Shown here: positions 18,146-26,974 of the stretch, in pieces
How the letters are laid out: the number at the start of each line of letters is the position of its first letter
Numbering within the stretch: the stretch's first letter is position 1
Source: Candidatus Bathyarchaeota archaeon
Lineage (GTDB): Archaea; Thermoproteota; Bathyarchaeia; Bathyarchaeales; Bathycorpusculaceae
Assembly: GCA_023488905.1 (NCBI GenBank)
Contig: JAMDCQ010000003.1
Coordinates: 62,001 to 126,000 of the forward strand
Reading direction: 5' to 3'
Length of the DNA stretch: 64,000 nucleotides
Position numbers and translations under genes: made by a program
Notes under the pieces: model-generated
The model's database searches: none
Seen by the model: only the letters and a program-made list of their open reading frames with translations
What the model was told of the DNA's origin: nothing

Positions 18146-19080
18146 TTCTTCTTCATCTCCTCGACTTCAAAGCGGTGCAACACCAGTTCCCGTCGGGTTT
18201 TTGCTGCTTGCGCCTTGAACTCTTTGACTGCGTCACTTGGGCTGGTAAGCCGCTCAAGCGTCTTGTTCCATGCTCCAGAGTGGACGGGGGTATGGAAGAT
18301 TTTTGTTCGGTGAACCGTTAATGCTTCAGGTTTGGGGCAGACGTTTTTGCATGCACCGCAGAACGTGCAGGTCTGCTCAGCTGTAACCACCTTTGCCTTC
18401 GAATCAAGCGTTAATGTTCCTGTTATTGGGCAAACATCTACGCATTCATGGCAACCGGGCGGACATTTTTCGGTGTCTACAGCCAGTTTTCCTTCGAAGC
18501 ACTTCTTGACTTTAATGGCCCCTGAGCTGCATTTGAATTCGCATGCTCGACAGGTTGGGCAATACTGTTTTTGGATGTCAAGGGTTACTTGGACTCGCCT
18601 TTTAGCCAAAGGCGAAAGACCCGAAAGGTCATTAACGGGTTGGCCGTCGTAGCCAACTTTAGAGATTGTAATAAGCGACAGCGGACAGGCAGTCACGCAT
18701 TCATCGCATTCTTTGTCGCATCGGCGGGTGTCCACGGTTATGTCGCGGATAAGTTGGGGGTAGCTTTCTTTGGTTAAAACCGCCAAGTCGTGGCTACCGT
18801 TTTGGATAACTTTGACTGCGCCGTATGGGCAGGTGACGTCGCAGATGCCGCAGAAATTGCACTTCTCCAAGTCGATGTCGACTTTGGCTTTCTTTGTGGG
18901 TTCGTCGCTTTGTTTGGGCTGTTTTTGTGTGGTTATGGCTTGTCGGGGGCAAGCTAAGGTGCATATTTGGCAGCCTGCACAGCGGTTCCTGTCGAGATTT
19001 AGCTTGTAGTTTTTAACTTGCAAAACCCATTCTAACACTAAAGCGTCTGCCGCGTCACTCTTGGTTTTTTTAAACGGCAT
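18142..19080 (-). CDS. Polyferredoxin with six 4Fe-4S motifs
   Basis: 312 residues with six C-x2-C-x2-C-x3-C-type or close variants: CAGCQICTLACP, CNFCGICDVTCP, CDKECDECVTACP, CPTCRACEFKCS, CPPGCHECVDVCP and CTFCGACKNVCP. Two have an extra residue between the first cysteines. There is no membrane helix. It should act as an electron wire feeding HdrA, as MvhB does in methanogens. The gene lies upstream of hdrA and its stop overlaps the hdrA ATG (ATGA), so translation is coupled. The C-terminal 60 residues are charged and helical. Confidence 0.9.
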   Translation of the reverse strand: MPFKKTKSDAADALVLEWVLQVKNYKLNLDRNRCAGCQICTLACPRQAITTQKQPKQSDEPTKKAKVDIDLEKCNFCGICDVTCPYGAVKVIQNGSHDLAVLTKESYPQLIRDITVDTRRCDKECDECVTACPLSLITISKVGYDGQPVNDLSGLSPLAKRRVQVTLDIQKQYCPTCRACEFKCSSGAIKVKKCFEGKLAVDTEKCPPGCHECVDVCPITGTLTLDSKAKVVTAEQTCTFCGACKNVCPKPEALTVHRTKIFHTPVHSGAWNKTLERLTSPSDAVKEFKAQAAKTRRELVLHRFEVEEMKKK

Positions 19081-19280
19081 CTATACGTTCACCCGGAGCA
19101 TACCTTAAAGTACAATTCTCCAGCGCTTGAATGAAACTATTGAATGTTTGAATATTGCACTTTCGTTATAAATATTGCTTTAAAAAACAAGAGTTCTAAC
19201 GTAACAAAATTACAAAACCAAATCAAACAATAACCTAAAATAAACACTCAACACGTAGATTTGAACTCATTACTAACATA

Positions 19281-19320
19281 GTTTTGTTGCTCTCACAAGA
19301 CCCCCCTCCCCTTATTGAAC
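19281..19320 (-). repeat. R2-family TATA/G-run element
   Basis: Read on the minus strand it runs CAATAAGGGGAGGGG, then GTGAGAGCAAC. The copy at 52603-52643 (minus strand) and that at 42991-43032 (plus strand) share the G-run and GAGAGCAACAA. No ORF follows in that direction before the polyferredoxin upstream region. The rest of 19081-19337 is AT-rich and holds no gene. Confidence 0.6.
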
Positions 19321-19337
19321 AGTAAATCAAAAGATGA

Positions 19338-19603
19338 GGTTTGTTGGTTGGTTTCTGGCTGGGTTGTTTGTTCTTGTGCAAGAAAAAAACAAACTATACA
19401 TACTTTCACATTCACATCCAGTCTGCTTCAACATAGCGCTATGTTGTTCTTGTGGAAAAAATCCCACAGCCCACACCGAAACAGACGCCCCAAACCGTTG
19501 CAAACCAAAAAAGCAACGCAATCTACAAGCAATCGTGTGGTGTGCCGTAAAATCCCCCACTCACATAAAGAGCGCAGAACAAAAATTTGAACTACTGTTA
19601 CAC
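19338..19603 (+). repeat. ~265-bp dispersed repeat (family R3), copy 1
   Basis: Its sequence is matched in inverted orientation at 26642-26905. A block of about 80 bases beginning GCGCTATGTTGTTCTTGTGG is nearly identical, and the rest is about 75-85% similar by eye. The two copies keep the same reading frame through a Cys-containing stretch (CCSCGKNPTAHTETDAPNRC) without indels. It is therefore either a mobile or regulatory element, or a small decaying gene. No terminal inverted repeats or transposase were seen. Confidence 0.75.
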
Positions 19604-19605
19604 GG

Positions 19606-20070
19606 CTATGTATTGAGTTCTTTTTCCATGACTTTAGCTAATCGCTTCCAAAGGTCGGAATCCTCTTTACACAACCGTTCAGCTAGAGATTTTAGTTTCT
19701 GAGGAGTCAGGTTTTCTTGGTGTTCAATGTGGAGAGCAGTAAACTCTAGACATGAGCCGCCAACGCCTTCTGGTTTGATTTCGTAGATGAACTGTGAATG
19801 CTTGTTTGGACCTGAGAGATGAGTGGACACCCACATTAACTGGTCTGGGTAGAGATGCACGAGCTTTTGCTTCTCGACAACTCCGCTGTTTGTGTGGAAA
19901 GTTTCTTTCAAGAGAACTACGCTTTCTGCTATCCACGTGACTTCTCGTTTAGCGTTGTCTTCTCCCATTAATGAGGGGTCGTATGACGAATAATTCACAC
20001 ACCACTGAAACGCCTCTTTCGCTGAGACAGAAAACGCTTGACTGAAACGATAGCGAAGTGTATCTGGCAT
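19606..20070 (-). CDS. SRPBCC/START-fold protein
   Basis: 154 residues starting LRYRFSQAFSVSAKEAFQWCVNY, the typical first strand and helix of SRPBCC ligand-binding domains. It ends with a long C-terminal helix (KSLAERLCKEDSDLWKRLAKVME). Such proteins bind hydrophobic ligands in a deep cavity; the ligand is unknown here. The C-terminus abuts the R3 repeat. It is followed upstream by the Nre gene on the same strand. Confidence 0.65.
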   Translation of the reverse strand: MPDTLRYRFSQAFSVSAKEAFQWCVNYSSYDPSLMGEDNAKREVTWIAESVVLLKETFHTNSGVVEKQKLVHLYPDQLMWVSTHLSGPNKHSQFIYEIKPEGVGGSCLEFTALHIEHQENLTPQKLKSLAERLCKEDSDLWKRLAKVMEKELNT

Positions 20071-20105
20071 ACAATCACAGACCCAAATGGGGAGTATTCG
20101 GTATA

Positions 20106-21464
20106 TTATGCTTGCGCAGAAGGTTTAGGTGCAAAAAAATCGCTTATTTTCCTCTGGAACAATGCCTTCTGGAGCAGTTGGCTCTGCAGTATCCAGCGTT
20201 GCATGGGGATTTCGAACCTGCCGCCAATAAACTGCAGCGACTCCGCGAGACTATTGAACATGTAGGGTTTTTGGCGCATGGCGTTGCGCACGTTTTCGCG
20301 GACTTGCCACACCCCGATGGGCATGATGTAGCCGGGGCGCGCTTCTCGGAGCACTATGGCGGTGGCTTGGCGTTGTTCTTTTAGGAGCAATTCGCAGACG
20401 GCGAGTCGCGCGCTGTAGTAGCAGCCGCCTATTGCCGCGTAGGTGCTGCGTCCGCTGTTGCCTTCCCAATCCGAGTAGATAGCCACCGACGAGCCGCCCG
20501 GATTCCAGACTGTGCCCGGGTACCATGCCTCCATAGATTCGTAGCTCCACTGCTGGGGAATCATCAAAATCTCAAACACGTTATCCAGATAGATGGATTC
20601 GTAGACGCGGTACTCGTTGATTTCTGGGAAAGTCTTCACTTTCTCAACAAGATTCTTCGAAATTATGTCGTCGACTGCTGTGATGCTCCACCGAGTGGGC
20701 ACCAGCCGCCGCTTCTTTTCAATGCCGAACGCGCCGACGCTAAAAGCCTTTTGAATCTTGGTAACCATGACGCCGCGGTTGTAGAGTTCCACCACCGCAC
20801 CAGTAGCCCGAAGGTCCGTGTCGTAGTAGGCTTTCTCGATTTTGTCGTTGTAGCGGGCGCTGCCCACATGGAGGTCTCGGATGGGTGCGGAGGGCCCAAA
20901 CGGCTGCACGTCATCATCGAGGTGTATGGAGCCGCGGGGTTTCTTAGTCAGGTTGAGTTCGATGTCTACGCTGTTGTCGGCTAGCGCTAAATCGCGTGTC
21001 TGTTCCAAAATCCTGTTGGCGCCGGTGGGTTTTTGCACGTTAACGCGATGTTTTCCCCGCACGAGGAGGCTGCGGAAGCCGACGATTTCATCCATAGATT
21101 TGCCGAACCACTGCTCAGGCAAGTCATAGATGCTTGTGTCCTCATGCACAGGCGGCACCAGCGGCCCAATGTAGACGTTTGGGTAGCCGATTCTACCGAT
21201 GAAAACACTGGGGGGAGACATGCCGTCTATGTCTTGGGTTTCCATTAGGGGGACGCTTTTGAGGAAGGTGTTGACTTTAACCATGATCGGGCATCGGGTT
21301 TTGCCGCAGAGGAACCGTGCACCCTTGCACAGGACACAGAGGCTGCTGTTGCTGTGGGTGATGACTTGCTGGTCGAGGGCGTTTTTGTTGACTTTTCGTA
21401 TAACGTCCACTAGCCAGTTGTTGGGGTTCTGCGTGGGTGCGGGTGTTTTTTGGGTTAGAGTCAT
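20106..21464 (-). CDS. nre: Nre-family DNA repair protein with PIP box
   Basis: 452 residues. The N-terminal Cys cluster CVLCKGARFLCGKTRCP and the conserved segments GMSPPSVFIGRIGYPNVYIG and GDH-like WFGKSMDEIVGFRS identify the archaeal Nre (NreA/NreB) family. Its members protect against DNA damage by mitomycin C. The C-terminus ends QRKISDFFAPK, a clear PCNA-interacting Q-x2-I-x2-FF box, which fits the known link of Nre proteins to the sliding clamp. It lies in the block between the two R3 copies. Confidence 0.88.
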   Translation of the reverse strand: MTLTQKTPAPTQNPNNWLVDVIRKVNKNALDQQVITHSNSSLCVLCKGARFLCGKTRCPIMVKVNTFLKSVPLMETQDIDGMSPPSVFIGRIGYPNVYIGPLVPPVHEDTSIYDLPEQWFGKSMDEIVGFRSLLVRGKHRVNVQKPTGANRILEQTRDLALADNSVDIELNLTKKPRGSIHLDDDVQPFGPSAPIRDLHVGSARYNDKIEKAYYDTDLRATGAVVELYNRGVMVTKIQKAFSVGAFGIEKKRRLVPTRWSITAVDDIISKNLVEKVKTFPEINEYRVYESIYLDNVFEILMIPQQWSYESMEAWYPGTVWNPGGSSVAIYSDWEGNSGRSTYAAIGGCYYSARLAVCELLLKEQRQATAIVLREARPGYIMPIGVWQVRENVRNAMRQKPYMFNSLAESLQFIGGRFEIPMQRWILQSQLLQKALFQRKISDFFAPKPSAQA

Positions 21465-21540
21465 ATCTGTTTATAGTGGGCAGAGGTTGGTTCATATCTT
21501 TTCTGCACACGTTTAATTAAAAACGTTCAAGTTTGGGGGT

Positions 21541-22134
21541 TTATTGTTTTTTGAATCGCCGACTGATTTTTTTGATCAACAGCTCCAACTGTTTGGGCAA
21601 GTGGGGTTTGATTTCGTCGATTTTTCTCAAAAAAGTCGGCAAGGGCACCCGCGTCATGTTAGCGTCGATAATCTTTAGCTCCCCTCTTATCAGTCGCAGG
21701 TTTTCTTCTTTAACATCAAAAATCCCATACTTGTAAACTGTGCGTCTTAAACAGTTAAGTTCTGCAACCGTAACGGAAACGGGTTCGCCATACTCTTGCA
21801 GCATACAATATTTTGTGTGCCAAAAAATCTTGGCAAACAACTGGTGCCGCACCCTTTTTGGGGCGCTCTTGTATGCTTGGTGGTCATTTTCTATGCTTGT
21901 TTTGGATCCGACTTTGAGCACGACTTGGTCGTCGATTTTGCGGTTGATTAAAACAATCTTGTGCCAACCCGAAGCTTCAACACAGAAATCTGGAAAAGCT
22001 GCTATGATCATGGTTTTGAGGTTTTCTTGTGGAATGAACTGTGATTGTCTAACGTGCATGTTGAGGTCTATTAATCGGTCGATGTGCTTGGCTTCGTGAT
22101 GGAGCTGCTCGTACTTCAAAGTTGAAGCACCCAA
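21541..22134 (-). CDS. Divergent protein-kinase-fold protein
   Basis: 197 residues; TTG start. I see a strand with lysine (QVVLKVGSK, near 71), a hinge-like stretch (HTKYCMLQEYGEPVS) and a catalytic-loop-like DVKEENLRLIRGELKIIDAN (near 141-160). The last aligns with D-x-K-x2-N followed by the D of DFG in small atypical kinases of the YrbL/RIO kind. The fold is thus likely, but the Gly-rich loop is not obvious. Substrate unknown. It could also be a kinase-like regulator without activity. Confidence 0.5.
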   Translation of the reverse strand: MGASTLKYEQLHHEAKHIDRLIDLNMHVRQSQFIPQENLKTMIIAAFPDFCVEASGWHKIVLINRKIDDQVVLKVGSKTSIENDHQAYKSAPKRVRHQLFAKIFWHTKYCMLQEYGEPVSVTVAELNCLRRTVYKYGIFDVKEENLRLIRGELKIIDANMTRVPLPTFLRKIDEIKPHLPKQLELLIKKISRRFKKQ

Positions 22135-22197
22135 AAAAGTTGTCCAAAGAACTAGCTGTCTGGATAATAATAAACTATTAGAAAAGTGGGCACAGGG

Positions 22198-22968
22198 TTA
22201 CTTTATCAGTTTTTCTTTCTTCAAGATGGTTAGGAAACGTGTTGTGGAGATGTAGTGGTCTGCGAGTGTTTTTCCGTCGTTAATCAGGGTGAAGGTGGAG
22301 TAGATGGAGGGGGCGTTTTGTGCTTCTTGGGCGGTTTTTAACTCTGTTACTTTAAGCGCTAATCCTTTTTCTTTAGCAAGCGCGGCAAATTCGGTCATCG
22401 AGCGCGCGACCCATGGACACTGATTAGAATAGACAACGTTTAAGCCCTTGTACTGCGACAGCTGCTTTCGCCAATCCTTAAACGCAGGCAAAGCCGCTTT
22501 CCGCAACTGCTTAACGAGCAGTTCAAAGCGGTCATCTTGAGCAACCAACTCAAAACCGTTCTTCACAAACAGGTTCTTAGATGCAATAAATGGTCCATCA
22601 CTTGTCACTATGGCAACACCCGCCGTATTCTGCTTCTGTGCATCTTTGATTGCCTCTTGGATGAGAAGCGAACCGTACCCTTTCTGCTTGTACTTGTTGG
22701 GGTTAATCCATATACAATGAATAACCAAGTAGTCGTTTGCGTCAACGGCGCGCCATGCATACTCGCCCGGCGTGTATTCGATGAAGCCGCTGGGTCTCTT
22801 TTCGTTCTCGAGCATTAGATGCTTTATTGTGAAGCCTTTTGCGAATCGTTTTTTTAGCCATTCGAGTTTGATTTGGTGGCCTTCTTGTTTGGGGTTGAGA
22901 AAACAGGGACAGCCTAATTCTGTATAGTTGTCTGGGGTTAATGTGACGATTTTTGGAGGGGTGCTCAT
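22198..22968 (-). CDS. YoaP-type GNAT acetyltransferase
   Basis: The ATG at 22968 is preferred over the GTG four codons upstream. The 256-residue product has an N-terminal GNAT domain with the acetyl-CoA loop (NPNKYKQKGYGSLLIQEAI, about 90-110). A C-terminal thioredoxin-like YoaP domain begins GLNVVYSNQCPWVARSM, with one conserved Cys and Pro-Trp, and ends with ISTTRF. Bacterial and archaeal YoaP proteins have this two-domain plan; the substrate is not known. Confidence 0.75.
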   Translation of the reverse strand: MSTPPKIVTLTPDNYTELGCPCFLNPKQEGHQIKLEWLKKRFAKGFTIKHLMLENEKRPSGFIEYTPGEYAWRAVDANDYLVIHCIWINPNKYKQKGYGSLLIQEAIKDAQKQNTAGVAIVTSDGPFIASKNLFVKNGFELVAQDDRFELLVKQLRKAALPAFKDWRKQLSQYKGLNVVYSNQCPWVARSMTEFAALAKEKGLALKVTELKTAQEAQNAPSIYSTFTLINDGKTLADHYISTTRFLTILKKEKLIK

Positions 22969-23030
22969 TGTTGGTCCCACTATAAGGGTATAGTGCTGTG
23001 CTTAAATGATTTTTTGACAGCAAAATGTGG

Positions 23031-23231
23031 CTATACTACGTATTGGATTGCGATTTCTGGAATGTGCACTTGCATCTGGACGGTTCCCTTGCACAGTTGC
23101 GGCGCATGCTTGAAGAGCCACGTCGTGAGTTGCTTGCAGCCATCGGGGTTGCAGGAAAACTTTTTCTGCTGTTTCTTCCATGACTGGCAAGACGCGCAGG
23201 GAATTTCGTCTTTCTCCATAACCATCACCAT
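23031..23231 (-). CDS. Small cysteine-rich protein
   Basis: 66 residues or slightly fewer, depending on which of three in-frame ATG codons is used. The core IPCASCQSWKKQQKKFSC and NPDGCKQLTTWLFKHAP has four cysteines suited to a metal site, then a helix. The gene lies 98 nt downstream of tRNA-Asp on the same strand. No family name is known to me. The metal-site spacing is the main reason to accept it. Confidence 0.5.
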   Translation of the reverse strand: MVMVMEKDEIPCASCQSWKKQQKKFSCNPDGCKQLTTWLFKHAPQLCKGTVQMQVHIPEIAIQYVV

Positions 23232-23328
23232 ATCGTTAATCTTGCGATTCTTTTAATGCTTGTGAAAACACAATCCTGAGCGGCTATGCATATTCAAAAT
23301 CACCTAAAACGCTTGAAATGTGGAGAAG

Positions 23329-23406
23329 TGGCGCCCAGGCCGGGATTCGGACCCGGGTCCTGCGGGCGACAGCCGCATATACTGGACCGAACTATACTAC
23401 CTGGGC
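23329..23406 (-). tRNA. tRNA-Asp (anticodon GTC)
   Basis: Read on the minus strand, the acceptor stem GCCCAGG pairs with CCTGGGC. The anticodon stem is TGCGG/CCGCA around the loop CTGTCGC, giving anticodon GTC. The T stem CCGGG/CCCGG encloses TCCGAAT. The CCA tail is encoded (GCCA). There is no intron. The D stem is short and partly G-U paired. Confidence 0.95.
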
Positions 23407-23580
23407 AAATTATGCGCCGCAACAATACACATTATTTTAGCTAATTAACCTTTCTCGGATTTGGCAGCCAACGCTTTGTCTAAACTCAATGGAGCAGGCA
23501 TTTGCGCCTTTTTGGGCGGGGTTTAGCGAGGGCTTTAATAGTGTTTAGAAGCATTTACCTGTTCAATACAGTGACTGGAT

Positions 23581-25491
23581 TTGGCAGAGGTCAAAGCAAA
23601 CACGGCTGAAAGGGCGGTTTTGCAGAAATATTGGCTCTCGATAGTCTTGTTGCTTTTGGCTGCCGCTTCGTTTGTTCAAAGTTACTTGGCGGTTTTGGCT
23701 GCGTTGGTTTTCACTTTTCTGGTTCCAGGCTTAATCGCCTACCGCTTCTTCCACTTGAAATCCTACGAAATCTGGGCTTTCGTCCCCATCTTTAGCGTTC
23801 TGGTTTCCGTTCAGTTGGTCTATTATTTGTCGTTGGCTTTAGGATACTCAAGCCTAACAATCGGGTTGTGCTTTTTTGTTTTAGCCGCAATTTACCTTTT
23901 AGTCATTTACAAAAGAGGTGAACCAATAAAACCCAGAAGCGTCCTAAAAATTGGTCAACTCAAAAAAAGCAACCTGCTACTCTTCGCCACAATTTTTCTG
24001 ATTTCTCGGGGGGTTCTCTGCTTCAGCATCTGGCGAGGCAACCAATACGGCATAATCATAACAGGCTCCAACTGGCAAGACACACCCTTTCACTACGAAA
24101 TCATCGAAAGCATAAACAACGGCAACTTCCCACCCCAAACCCCCAACTACATCGGCACACCCCTAACATACCACTATTTCGTCGATTTCCACACCGCCAT
24201 TGTTGAGAACGTCTACGGTTATTTGCCTACGGCGTTGCCCGTTTTGAACGCGTTGTTTATCGTCGTGTTCGCGGTTGCCATTTACGCTTTGGCGCGGCAT
24301 TATGGGCGGCGCGCGGCGGTTGTTGCTACGGTTTTGGGGGTTTTCGGTTGGGGTTTAAGCTACACGGGGCTCTTCTCTGCCTTATTTGACGGGACGTTTA
24401 ATCCATACCAGAATTACATCTACCAGTTTGGGCAAATGTTTGGGCTGCCTTCAATTTTCGATAACTTGCTGCAGCAGCGTCCTTTGCTGATGGGGTTGCC
24501 TGTGTTTGCGCTGGTTCTGGCGTTGCTGCGGGATATGAGTGACAAAAACCGTCTTTTGCTTGCAGGTATACTCACCGGATTGGTTTTTCCCTTCCACAAC
24601 GTAGCCTTTTTCTGCTGCTACGTCGCCTACGCTTCCGCAGTCATCTTTAGCATGCGAAAAATCAACAGAGGCTACTTGTACTTCCTTCTGCCAAGCGTTT
24701 TCGCTTTACCATTCATCTTTTCAGGCGGTCCCCCTCTTTCGATTAGCCTCAGCACTGCCTTTATTTCGCAGTTCGCTCAGAATCCATTCCTCTACTACTT
24801 CCTAAACCTCGGCGTACCCTTCATCTTAGCCATAGCGTCATTTATCAAACCGGGGCATGAATACCTGAAATTGACGTTTCTGTTCCTGTTTTTGATCCCC
24901 AATATTTTGTTGATGACTCCTTGGGTTTGGGACATGTACAAGTTCTTCATCTTCGCATGGGTCCCCATCGCTGTGCTGAGCGGGATTATGCTGGCGAAAA
25001 CCAAAAAAATCGTTGTAATAACTTTGGTGTTGCTGTCCGTGATTACCTCAGCTAGCGTCATAATCTACAATGTAGGCACCGATTACACGGGGGTCAGTTG
25101 GGGCGAATATCAAGTTGGTAAATGGATCAAAGAAAACACGCCTGAGGGCTCGGTGTTTTTGACTTACTACAGCATTCAGTGTCCACCGTCGATGATTGCG
25201 GGGCGACTTAGGGTTTCATCGTATGTTTATTGGCCTTATGGACACGGCGAACCGCTAAGCGAAGTTAACGCACGAGAAAAAGCAATCGATGGAGCTTACA
25301 ACGGCACCGAGAGCCAACTATCCACAGTAATTCAGGAATACAACGTTAGCTACGTTTATGTGGGCAACGACGAGTTGCGCAACTACCCCGGATGCATTTC
25401 ACGATTCAACGAGGTAAATTGGTTGGTGCAGGTTTACTCTGAAGACGGCCTATACGTTTACCAAGTAGATTGGACAAAACTGGGCAGTTAG
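23581..25491 (+). CDS. Large GT-C-like membrane protein
   Basis: 636 residues, TTG start. About twelve to fourteen membrane segments occupy residues 15-500. The first large loop has SNWQDTPFHYEIIESINNG and later YHYFVDFHTAIVENVYGYLP. Such acidic/His loops are typical of GT-C-fold glycosyltransferases and the DUF2298-like group. A soluble C-terminal domain (about 510-636) follows. It may transfer lipid-linked sugars at the outer face; substrate unknown. The stop overlaps the convergent gene at 25488 by 4 nt. Confidence 0.6.
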   Translation: MAEVKANTAERAVLQKYWLSIVLLLLAAASFVQSYLAVLAALVFTFLVPGLIAYRFFHLKSYEIWAFVPIFSVLVSVQLVYYLSLALGYSSLTIGLCFFVLAAIYLLVIYKRGEPIKPRSVLKIGQLKKSNLLLFATIFLISRGVLCFSIWRGNQYGIIITGSNWQDTPFHYEIIESINNGNFPPQTPNYIGTPLTYHYFVDFHTAIVENVYGYLPTALPVLNALFIVVFAVAIYALARHYGRRAAVVATVLGVFGWGLSYTGLFSALFDGTFNPYQNYIYQFGQMFGLPSIFDNLLQQRPLLMGLPVFALVLALLRDMSDKNRLLLAGILTGLVFPFHNVAFFCCYVAYASAVIFSMRKINRGYLYFLLPSVFALPFIFSGGPPLSISLSTAFISQFAQNPFLYYFLNLGVPFILAIASFIKPGHEYLKLTFLFLFLIPNILLMTPWVWDMYKFFIFAWVPIAVLSGIMLAKTKKIVVITLVLLSVITSASVIIYNVGTDYTGVSWGEYQVGKWIKENTPEGSVFLTYYSIQCPPSMIAGRLRVSSYVYWPYGHGEPLSEVNAREKAIDGAYNGTESQLSTVIQEYNVSYVYVGNDELRNYPGCISRFNEVNWLVQVYSEDGLYVYQVDWTKLGS

Positions 25492-25982
25492 GGCTGCGCT
25501 TTGGGCGGCACTTGGTGCTTCTTGCCCGACATGTAGGTGAGGTCTATTCTACCCATCATGGTTTTGGCGAGTTTTTCAGGCTTCACCCGCGCCAGTTTCT
25601 CTTCGGGTGTGTTGGAGCTTTGGCGCACAAGAGTCTCAAGCGCTTGTCTCTTTTCTTCCAAATCTGTGATGAACACTAATTTGCCTCGAAAATGCACCGA
25701 AGTGTACGCATAATCACATTCGTCGGTGACGCCATAATCCAGAACCGCCTGCCCCCAAACCTGCGGGTTAGACTGCGCGTAGACTAGTTTTTTGCCTTCA
25801 GGAGCACAGTGGAAGTATAGGCAGTTTTTAGCTTGGTCGTAGCCGTGACTTAACGACACAAGATAAGGCTCATTATCCATGCAAAACGCTATGGTGACGT
25901 ATTTTGTGGCTTTGAGAACCTGCTGCATCTCTTTGGTGTCGGTGATTTCTCGGTCTTTGCGTCTAACGTGGAATGAAGACAT
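25488..25982 (-). CDS. FMN-binding split-barrel protein, NimA-like
   Basis: 164 residues beginning MSSFHVRRKDREITDTKEM, the common opening of NimA/pyridoxamine-phosphate-oxidase-like flavoproteins. It continues with EPYLVSLSHGYD and LYFHCAPEGKKLVYAQSNP, typical FMN-site strands. These proteins reduce or bind small molecules such as nitro compounds; the substrate is unknown. Its stop overlaps that of the GT-C gene. Confidence 0.8.
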   Translation of the reverse strand: MSSFHVRRKDREITDTKEMQQVLKATKYVTIAFCMDNEPYLVSLSHGYDQAKNCLYFHCAPEGKKLVYAQSNPQVWGQAVLDYGVTDECDYAYTSVHFRGKLVFITDLEEKRQALETLVRQSSNTPEEKLARVKPEKLAKTMMGRIDLTYMSGKKHQVPPKAQP

Positions 25983-26015
25983 GCCAAAAACTTAGGTGGA
26001 AGAGTTACTTAACCT

Positions 26016-26531
26016 TTAAGCGGTCTTGTGGATTGTCTTTGCCAGTTTGCTCCCAAGAAAGCCGATCACAGTTGGCGTGAAAATCGACAGTGAAGCCAGC
26101 AGAAAATTCAGCGGGTACACCATGGGGTACTCGAAGAGGTTGCCGCCGTATGAGCCCCAAATGTTTTGCAGGTTACCCCAGAGTTGGAAAAGCGACCAAG
26201 CCGTCGTCCACAGCAACGCGCCAGCAAGCCGATGCACATACTTTCGTCGTCTACTGATGACTTGACCGTTTTTGGTGTAGGAAAAGAAGATTTCGCCTGC
26301 CACTGCTCCCGCTCCACCTGGGAAAAAAGCGTTAACCAAAATCTTTTCAACCAAATTGCCCGGCACGTAGTGGTCAATCCAGGGCGTCTCGAGCAACCCC
26401 AGTAAGGGCAGAATCACGTTGCCTGTTGCAAGCCGAATCACTACGGGCACGGCGTAGATGGCGGCACCGCTGATTTGCCAAATCCAGAACCGCTTAGACC
26501 GCAAAGTGCTTGCGAGGGCTTGAAAAGACAT
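26016..26531 (-). CDS. Small polytopic membrane protein
   Basis: 171 residues with about four hydrophobic segments (18-45, 70-85, 103-120 and 140-160). A basic loop SRRRKYVHR lies between the second and third. No family is recognised. It is followed upstream by the second R3 repeat. Confidence 0.5.
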   Translation of the reverse strand: MSFQALASTLRSKRFWIWQISGAAIYAVPVVIRLATGNVILPLLGLLETPWIDHYVPGNLVEKILVNAFFPGGAGAVAGEIFFSYTKNGQVISRRRKYVHRLAGALLWTTAWSLFQLWGNLQNIWGSYGGNLFEYPMVYPLNFLLASLSIFTPTVIGFLGSKLAKTIHKTA

Positions 26532-26641
26532 AAAAAATAAACAGTGTGGACGTTTTAAAAAGCCTTCTCAAACAAGAGCTAACGCGTCTTCGAAACGTGT
26601 TGCAGAAACCAGTTGAGGGAGGCTCAAACTGCTTTGCGCCT

Positions 26642-26905
26642 TTAACAGTAGTTCAAATTTTTGTTGTGTGCTCTTTATGTGGGTGTTGCGGTTTACGGCA
26701 CACCACACGGCGGCAGTTGGGGGCGGTTGCTTTTTGGGTTTGCAACGGTTTGGGGCGTCTGTTTCGGTGTGGGCTGTGGGATTTTTTCCACAAGAACAAC
26801 ATAGCGCCATGTTGAAACCGCCGCCATGTGAATGTGAAACCATGTACCGACCCCGTTTTTCTGCCACAAGAACCAAACAACACTCAACAGACTGACAAAC
26901 AAACC
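26642..26905 (-). repeat. ~265-bp dispersed repeat (family R3), copy 2
   Basis: Inverted partner of 19338-19603. It carries the same near-identical block and the same open frame, with Met in place of Ile at the head of the Cys-containing stretch (NMALCCSCGKNPTAHTETD). The two copies bound a 7-kb segment in opposite orientation. The flanks from 26532 and up to 26974 hold no other gene. Confidence 0.75.
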
Positions 26906-26974
26906 TATTTTTGATCTCTGTCAAGGAGACAACTTTTAAAAAACCAAGCCCTCTATACACCATGACTGACCATA

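Noticed and set aside
19338-19603. Insertion sequence at the R3 repeats
   Set aside because: No transposase, no terminal inverted repeats and no target duplication could be seen.
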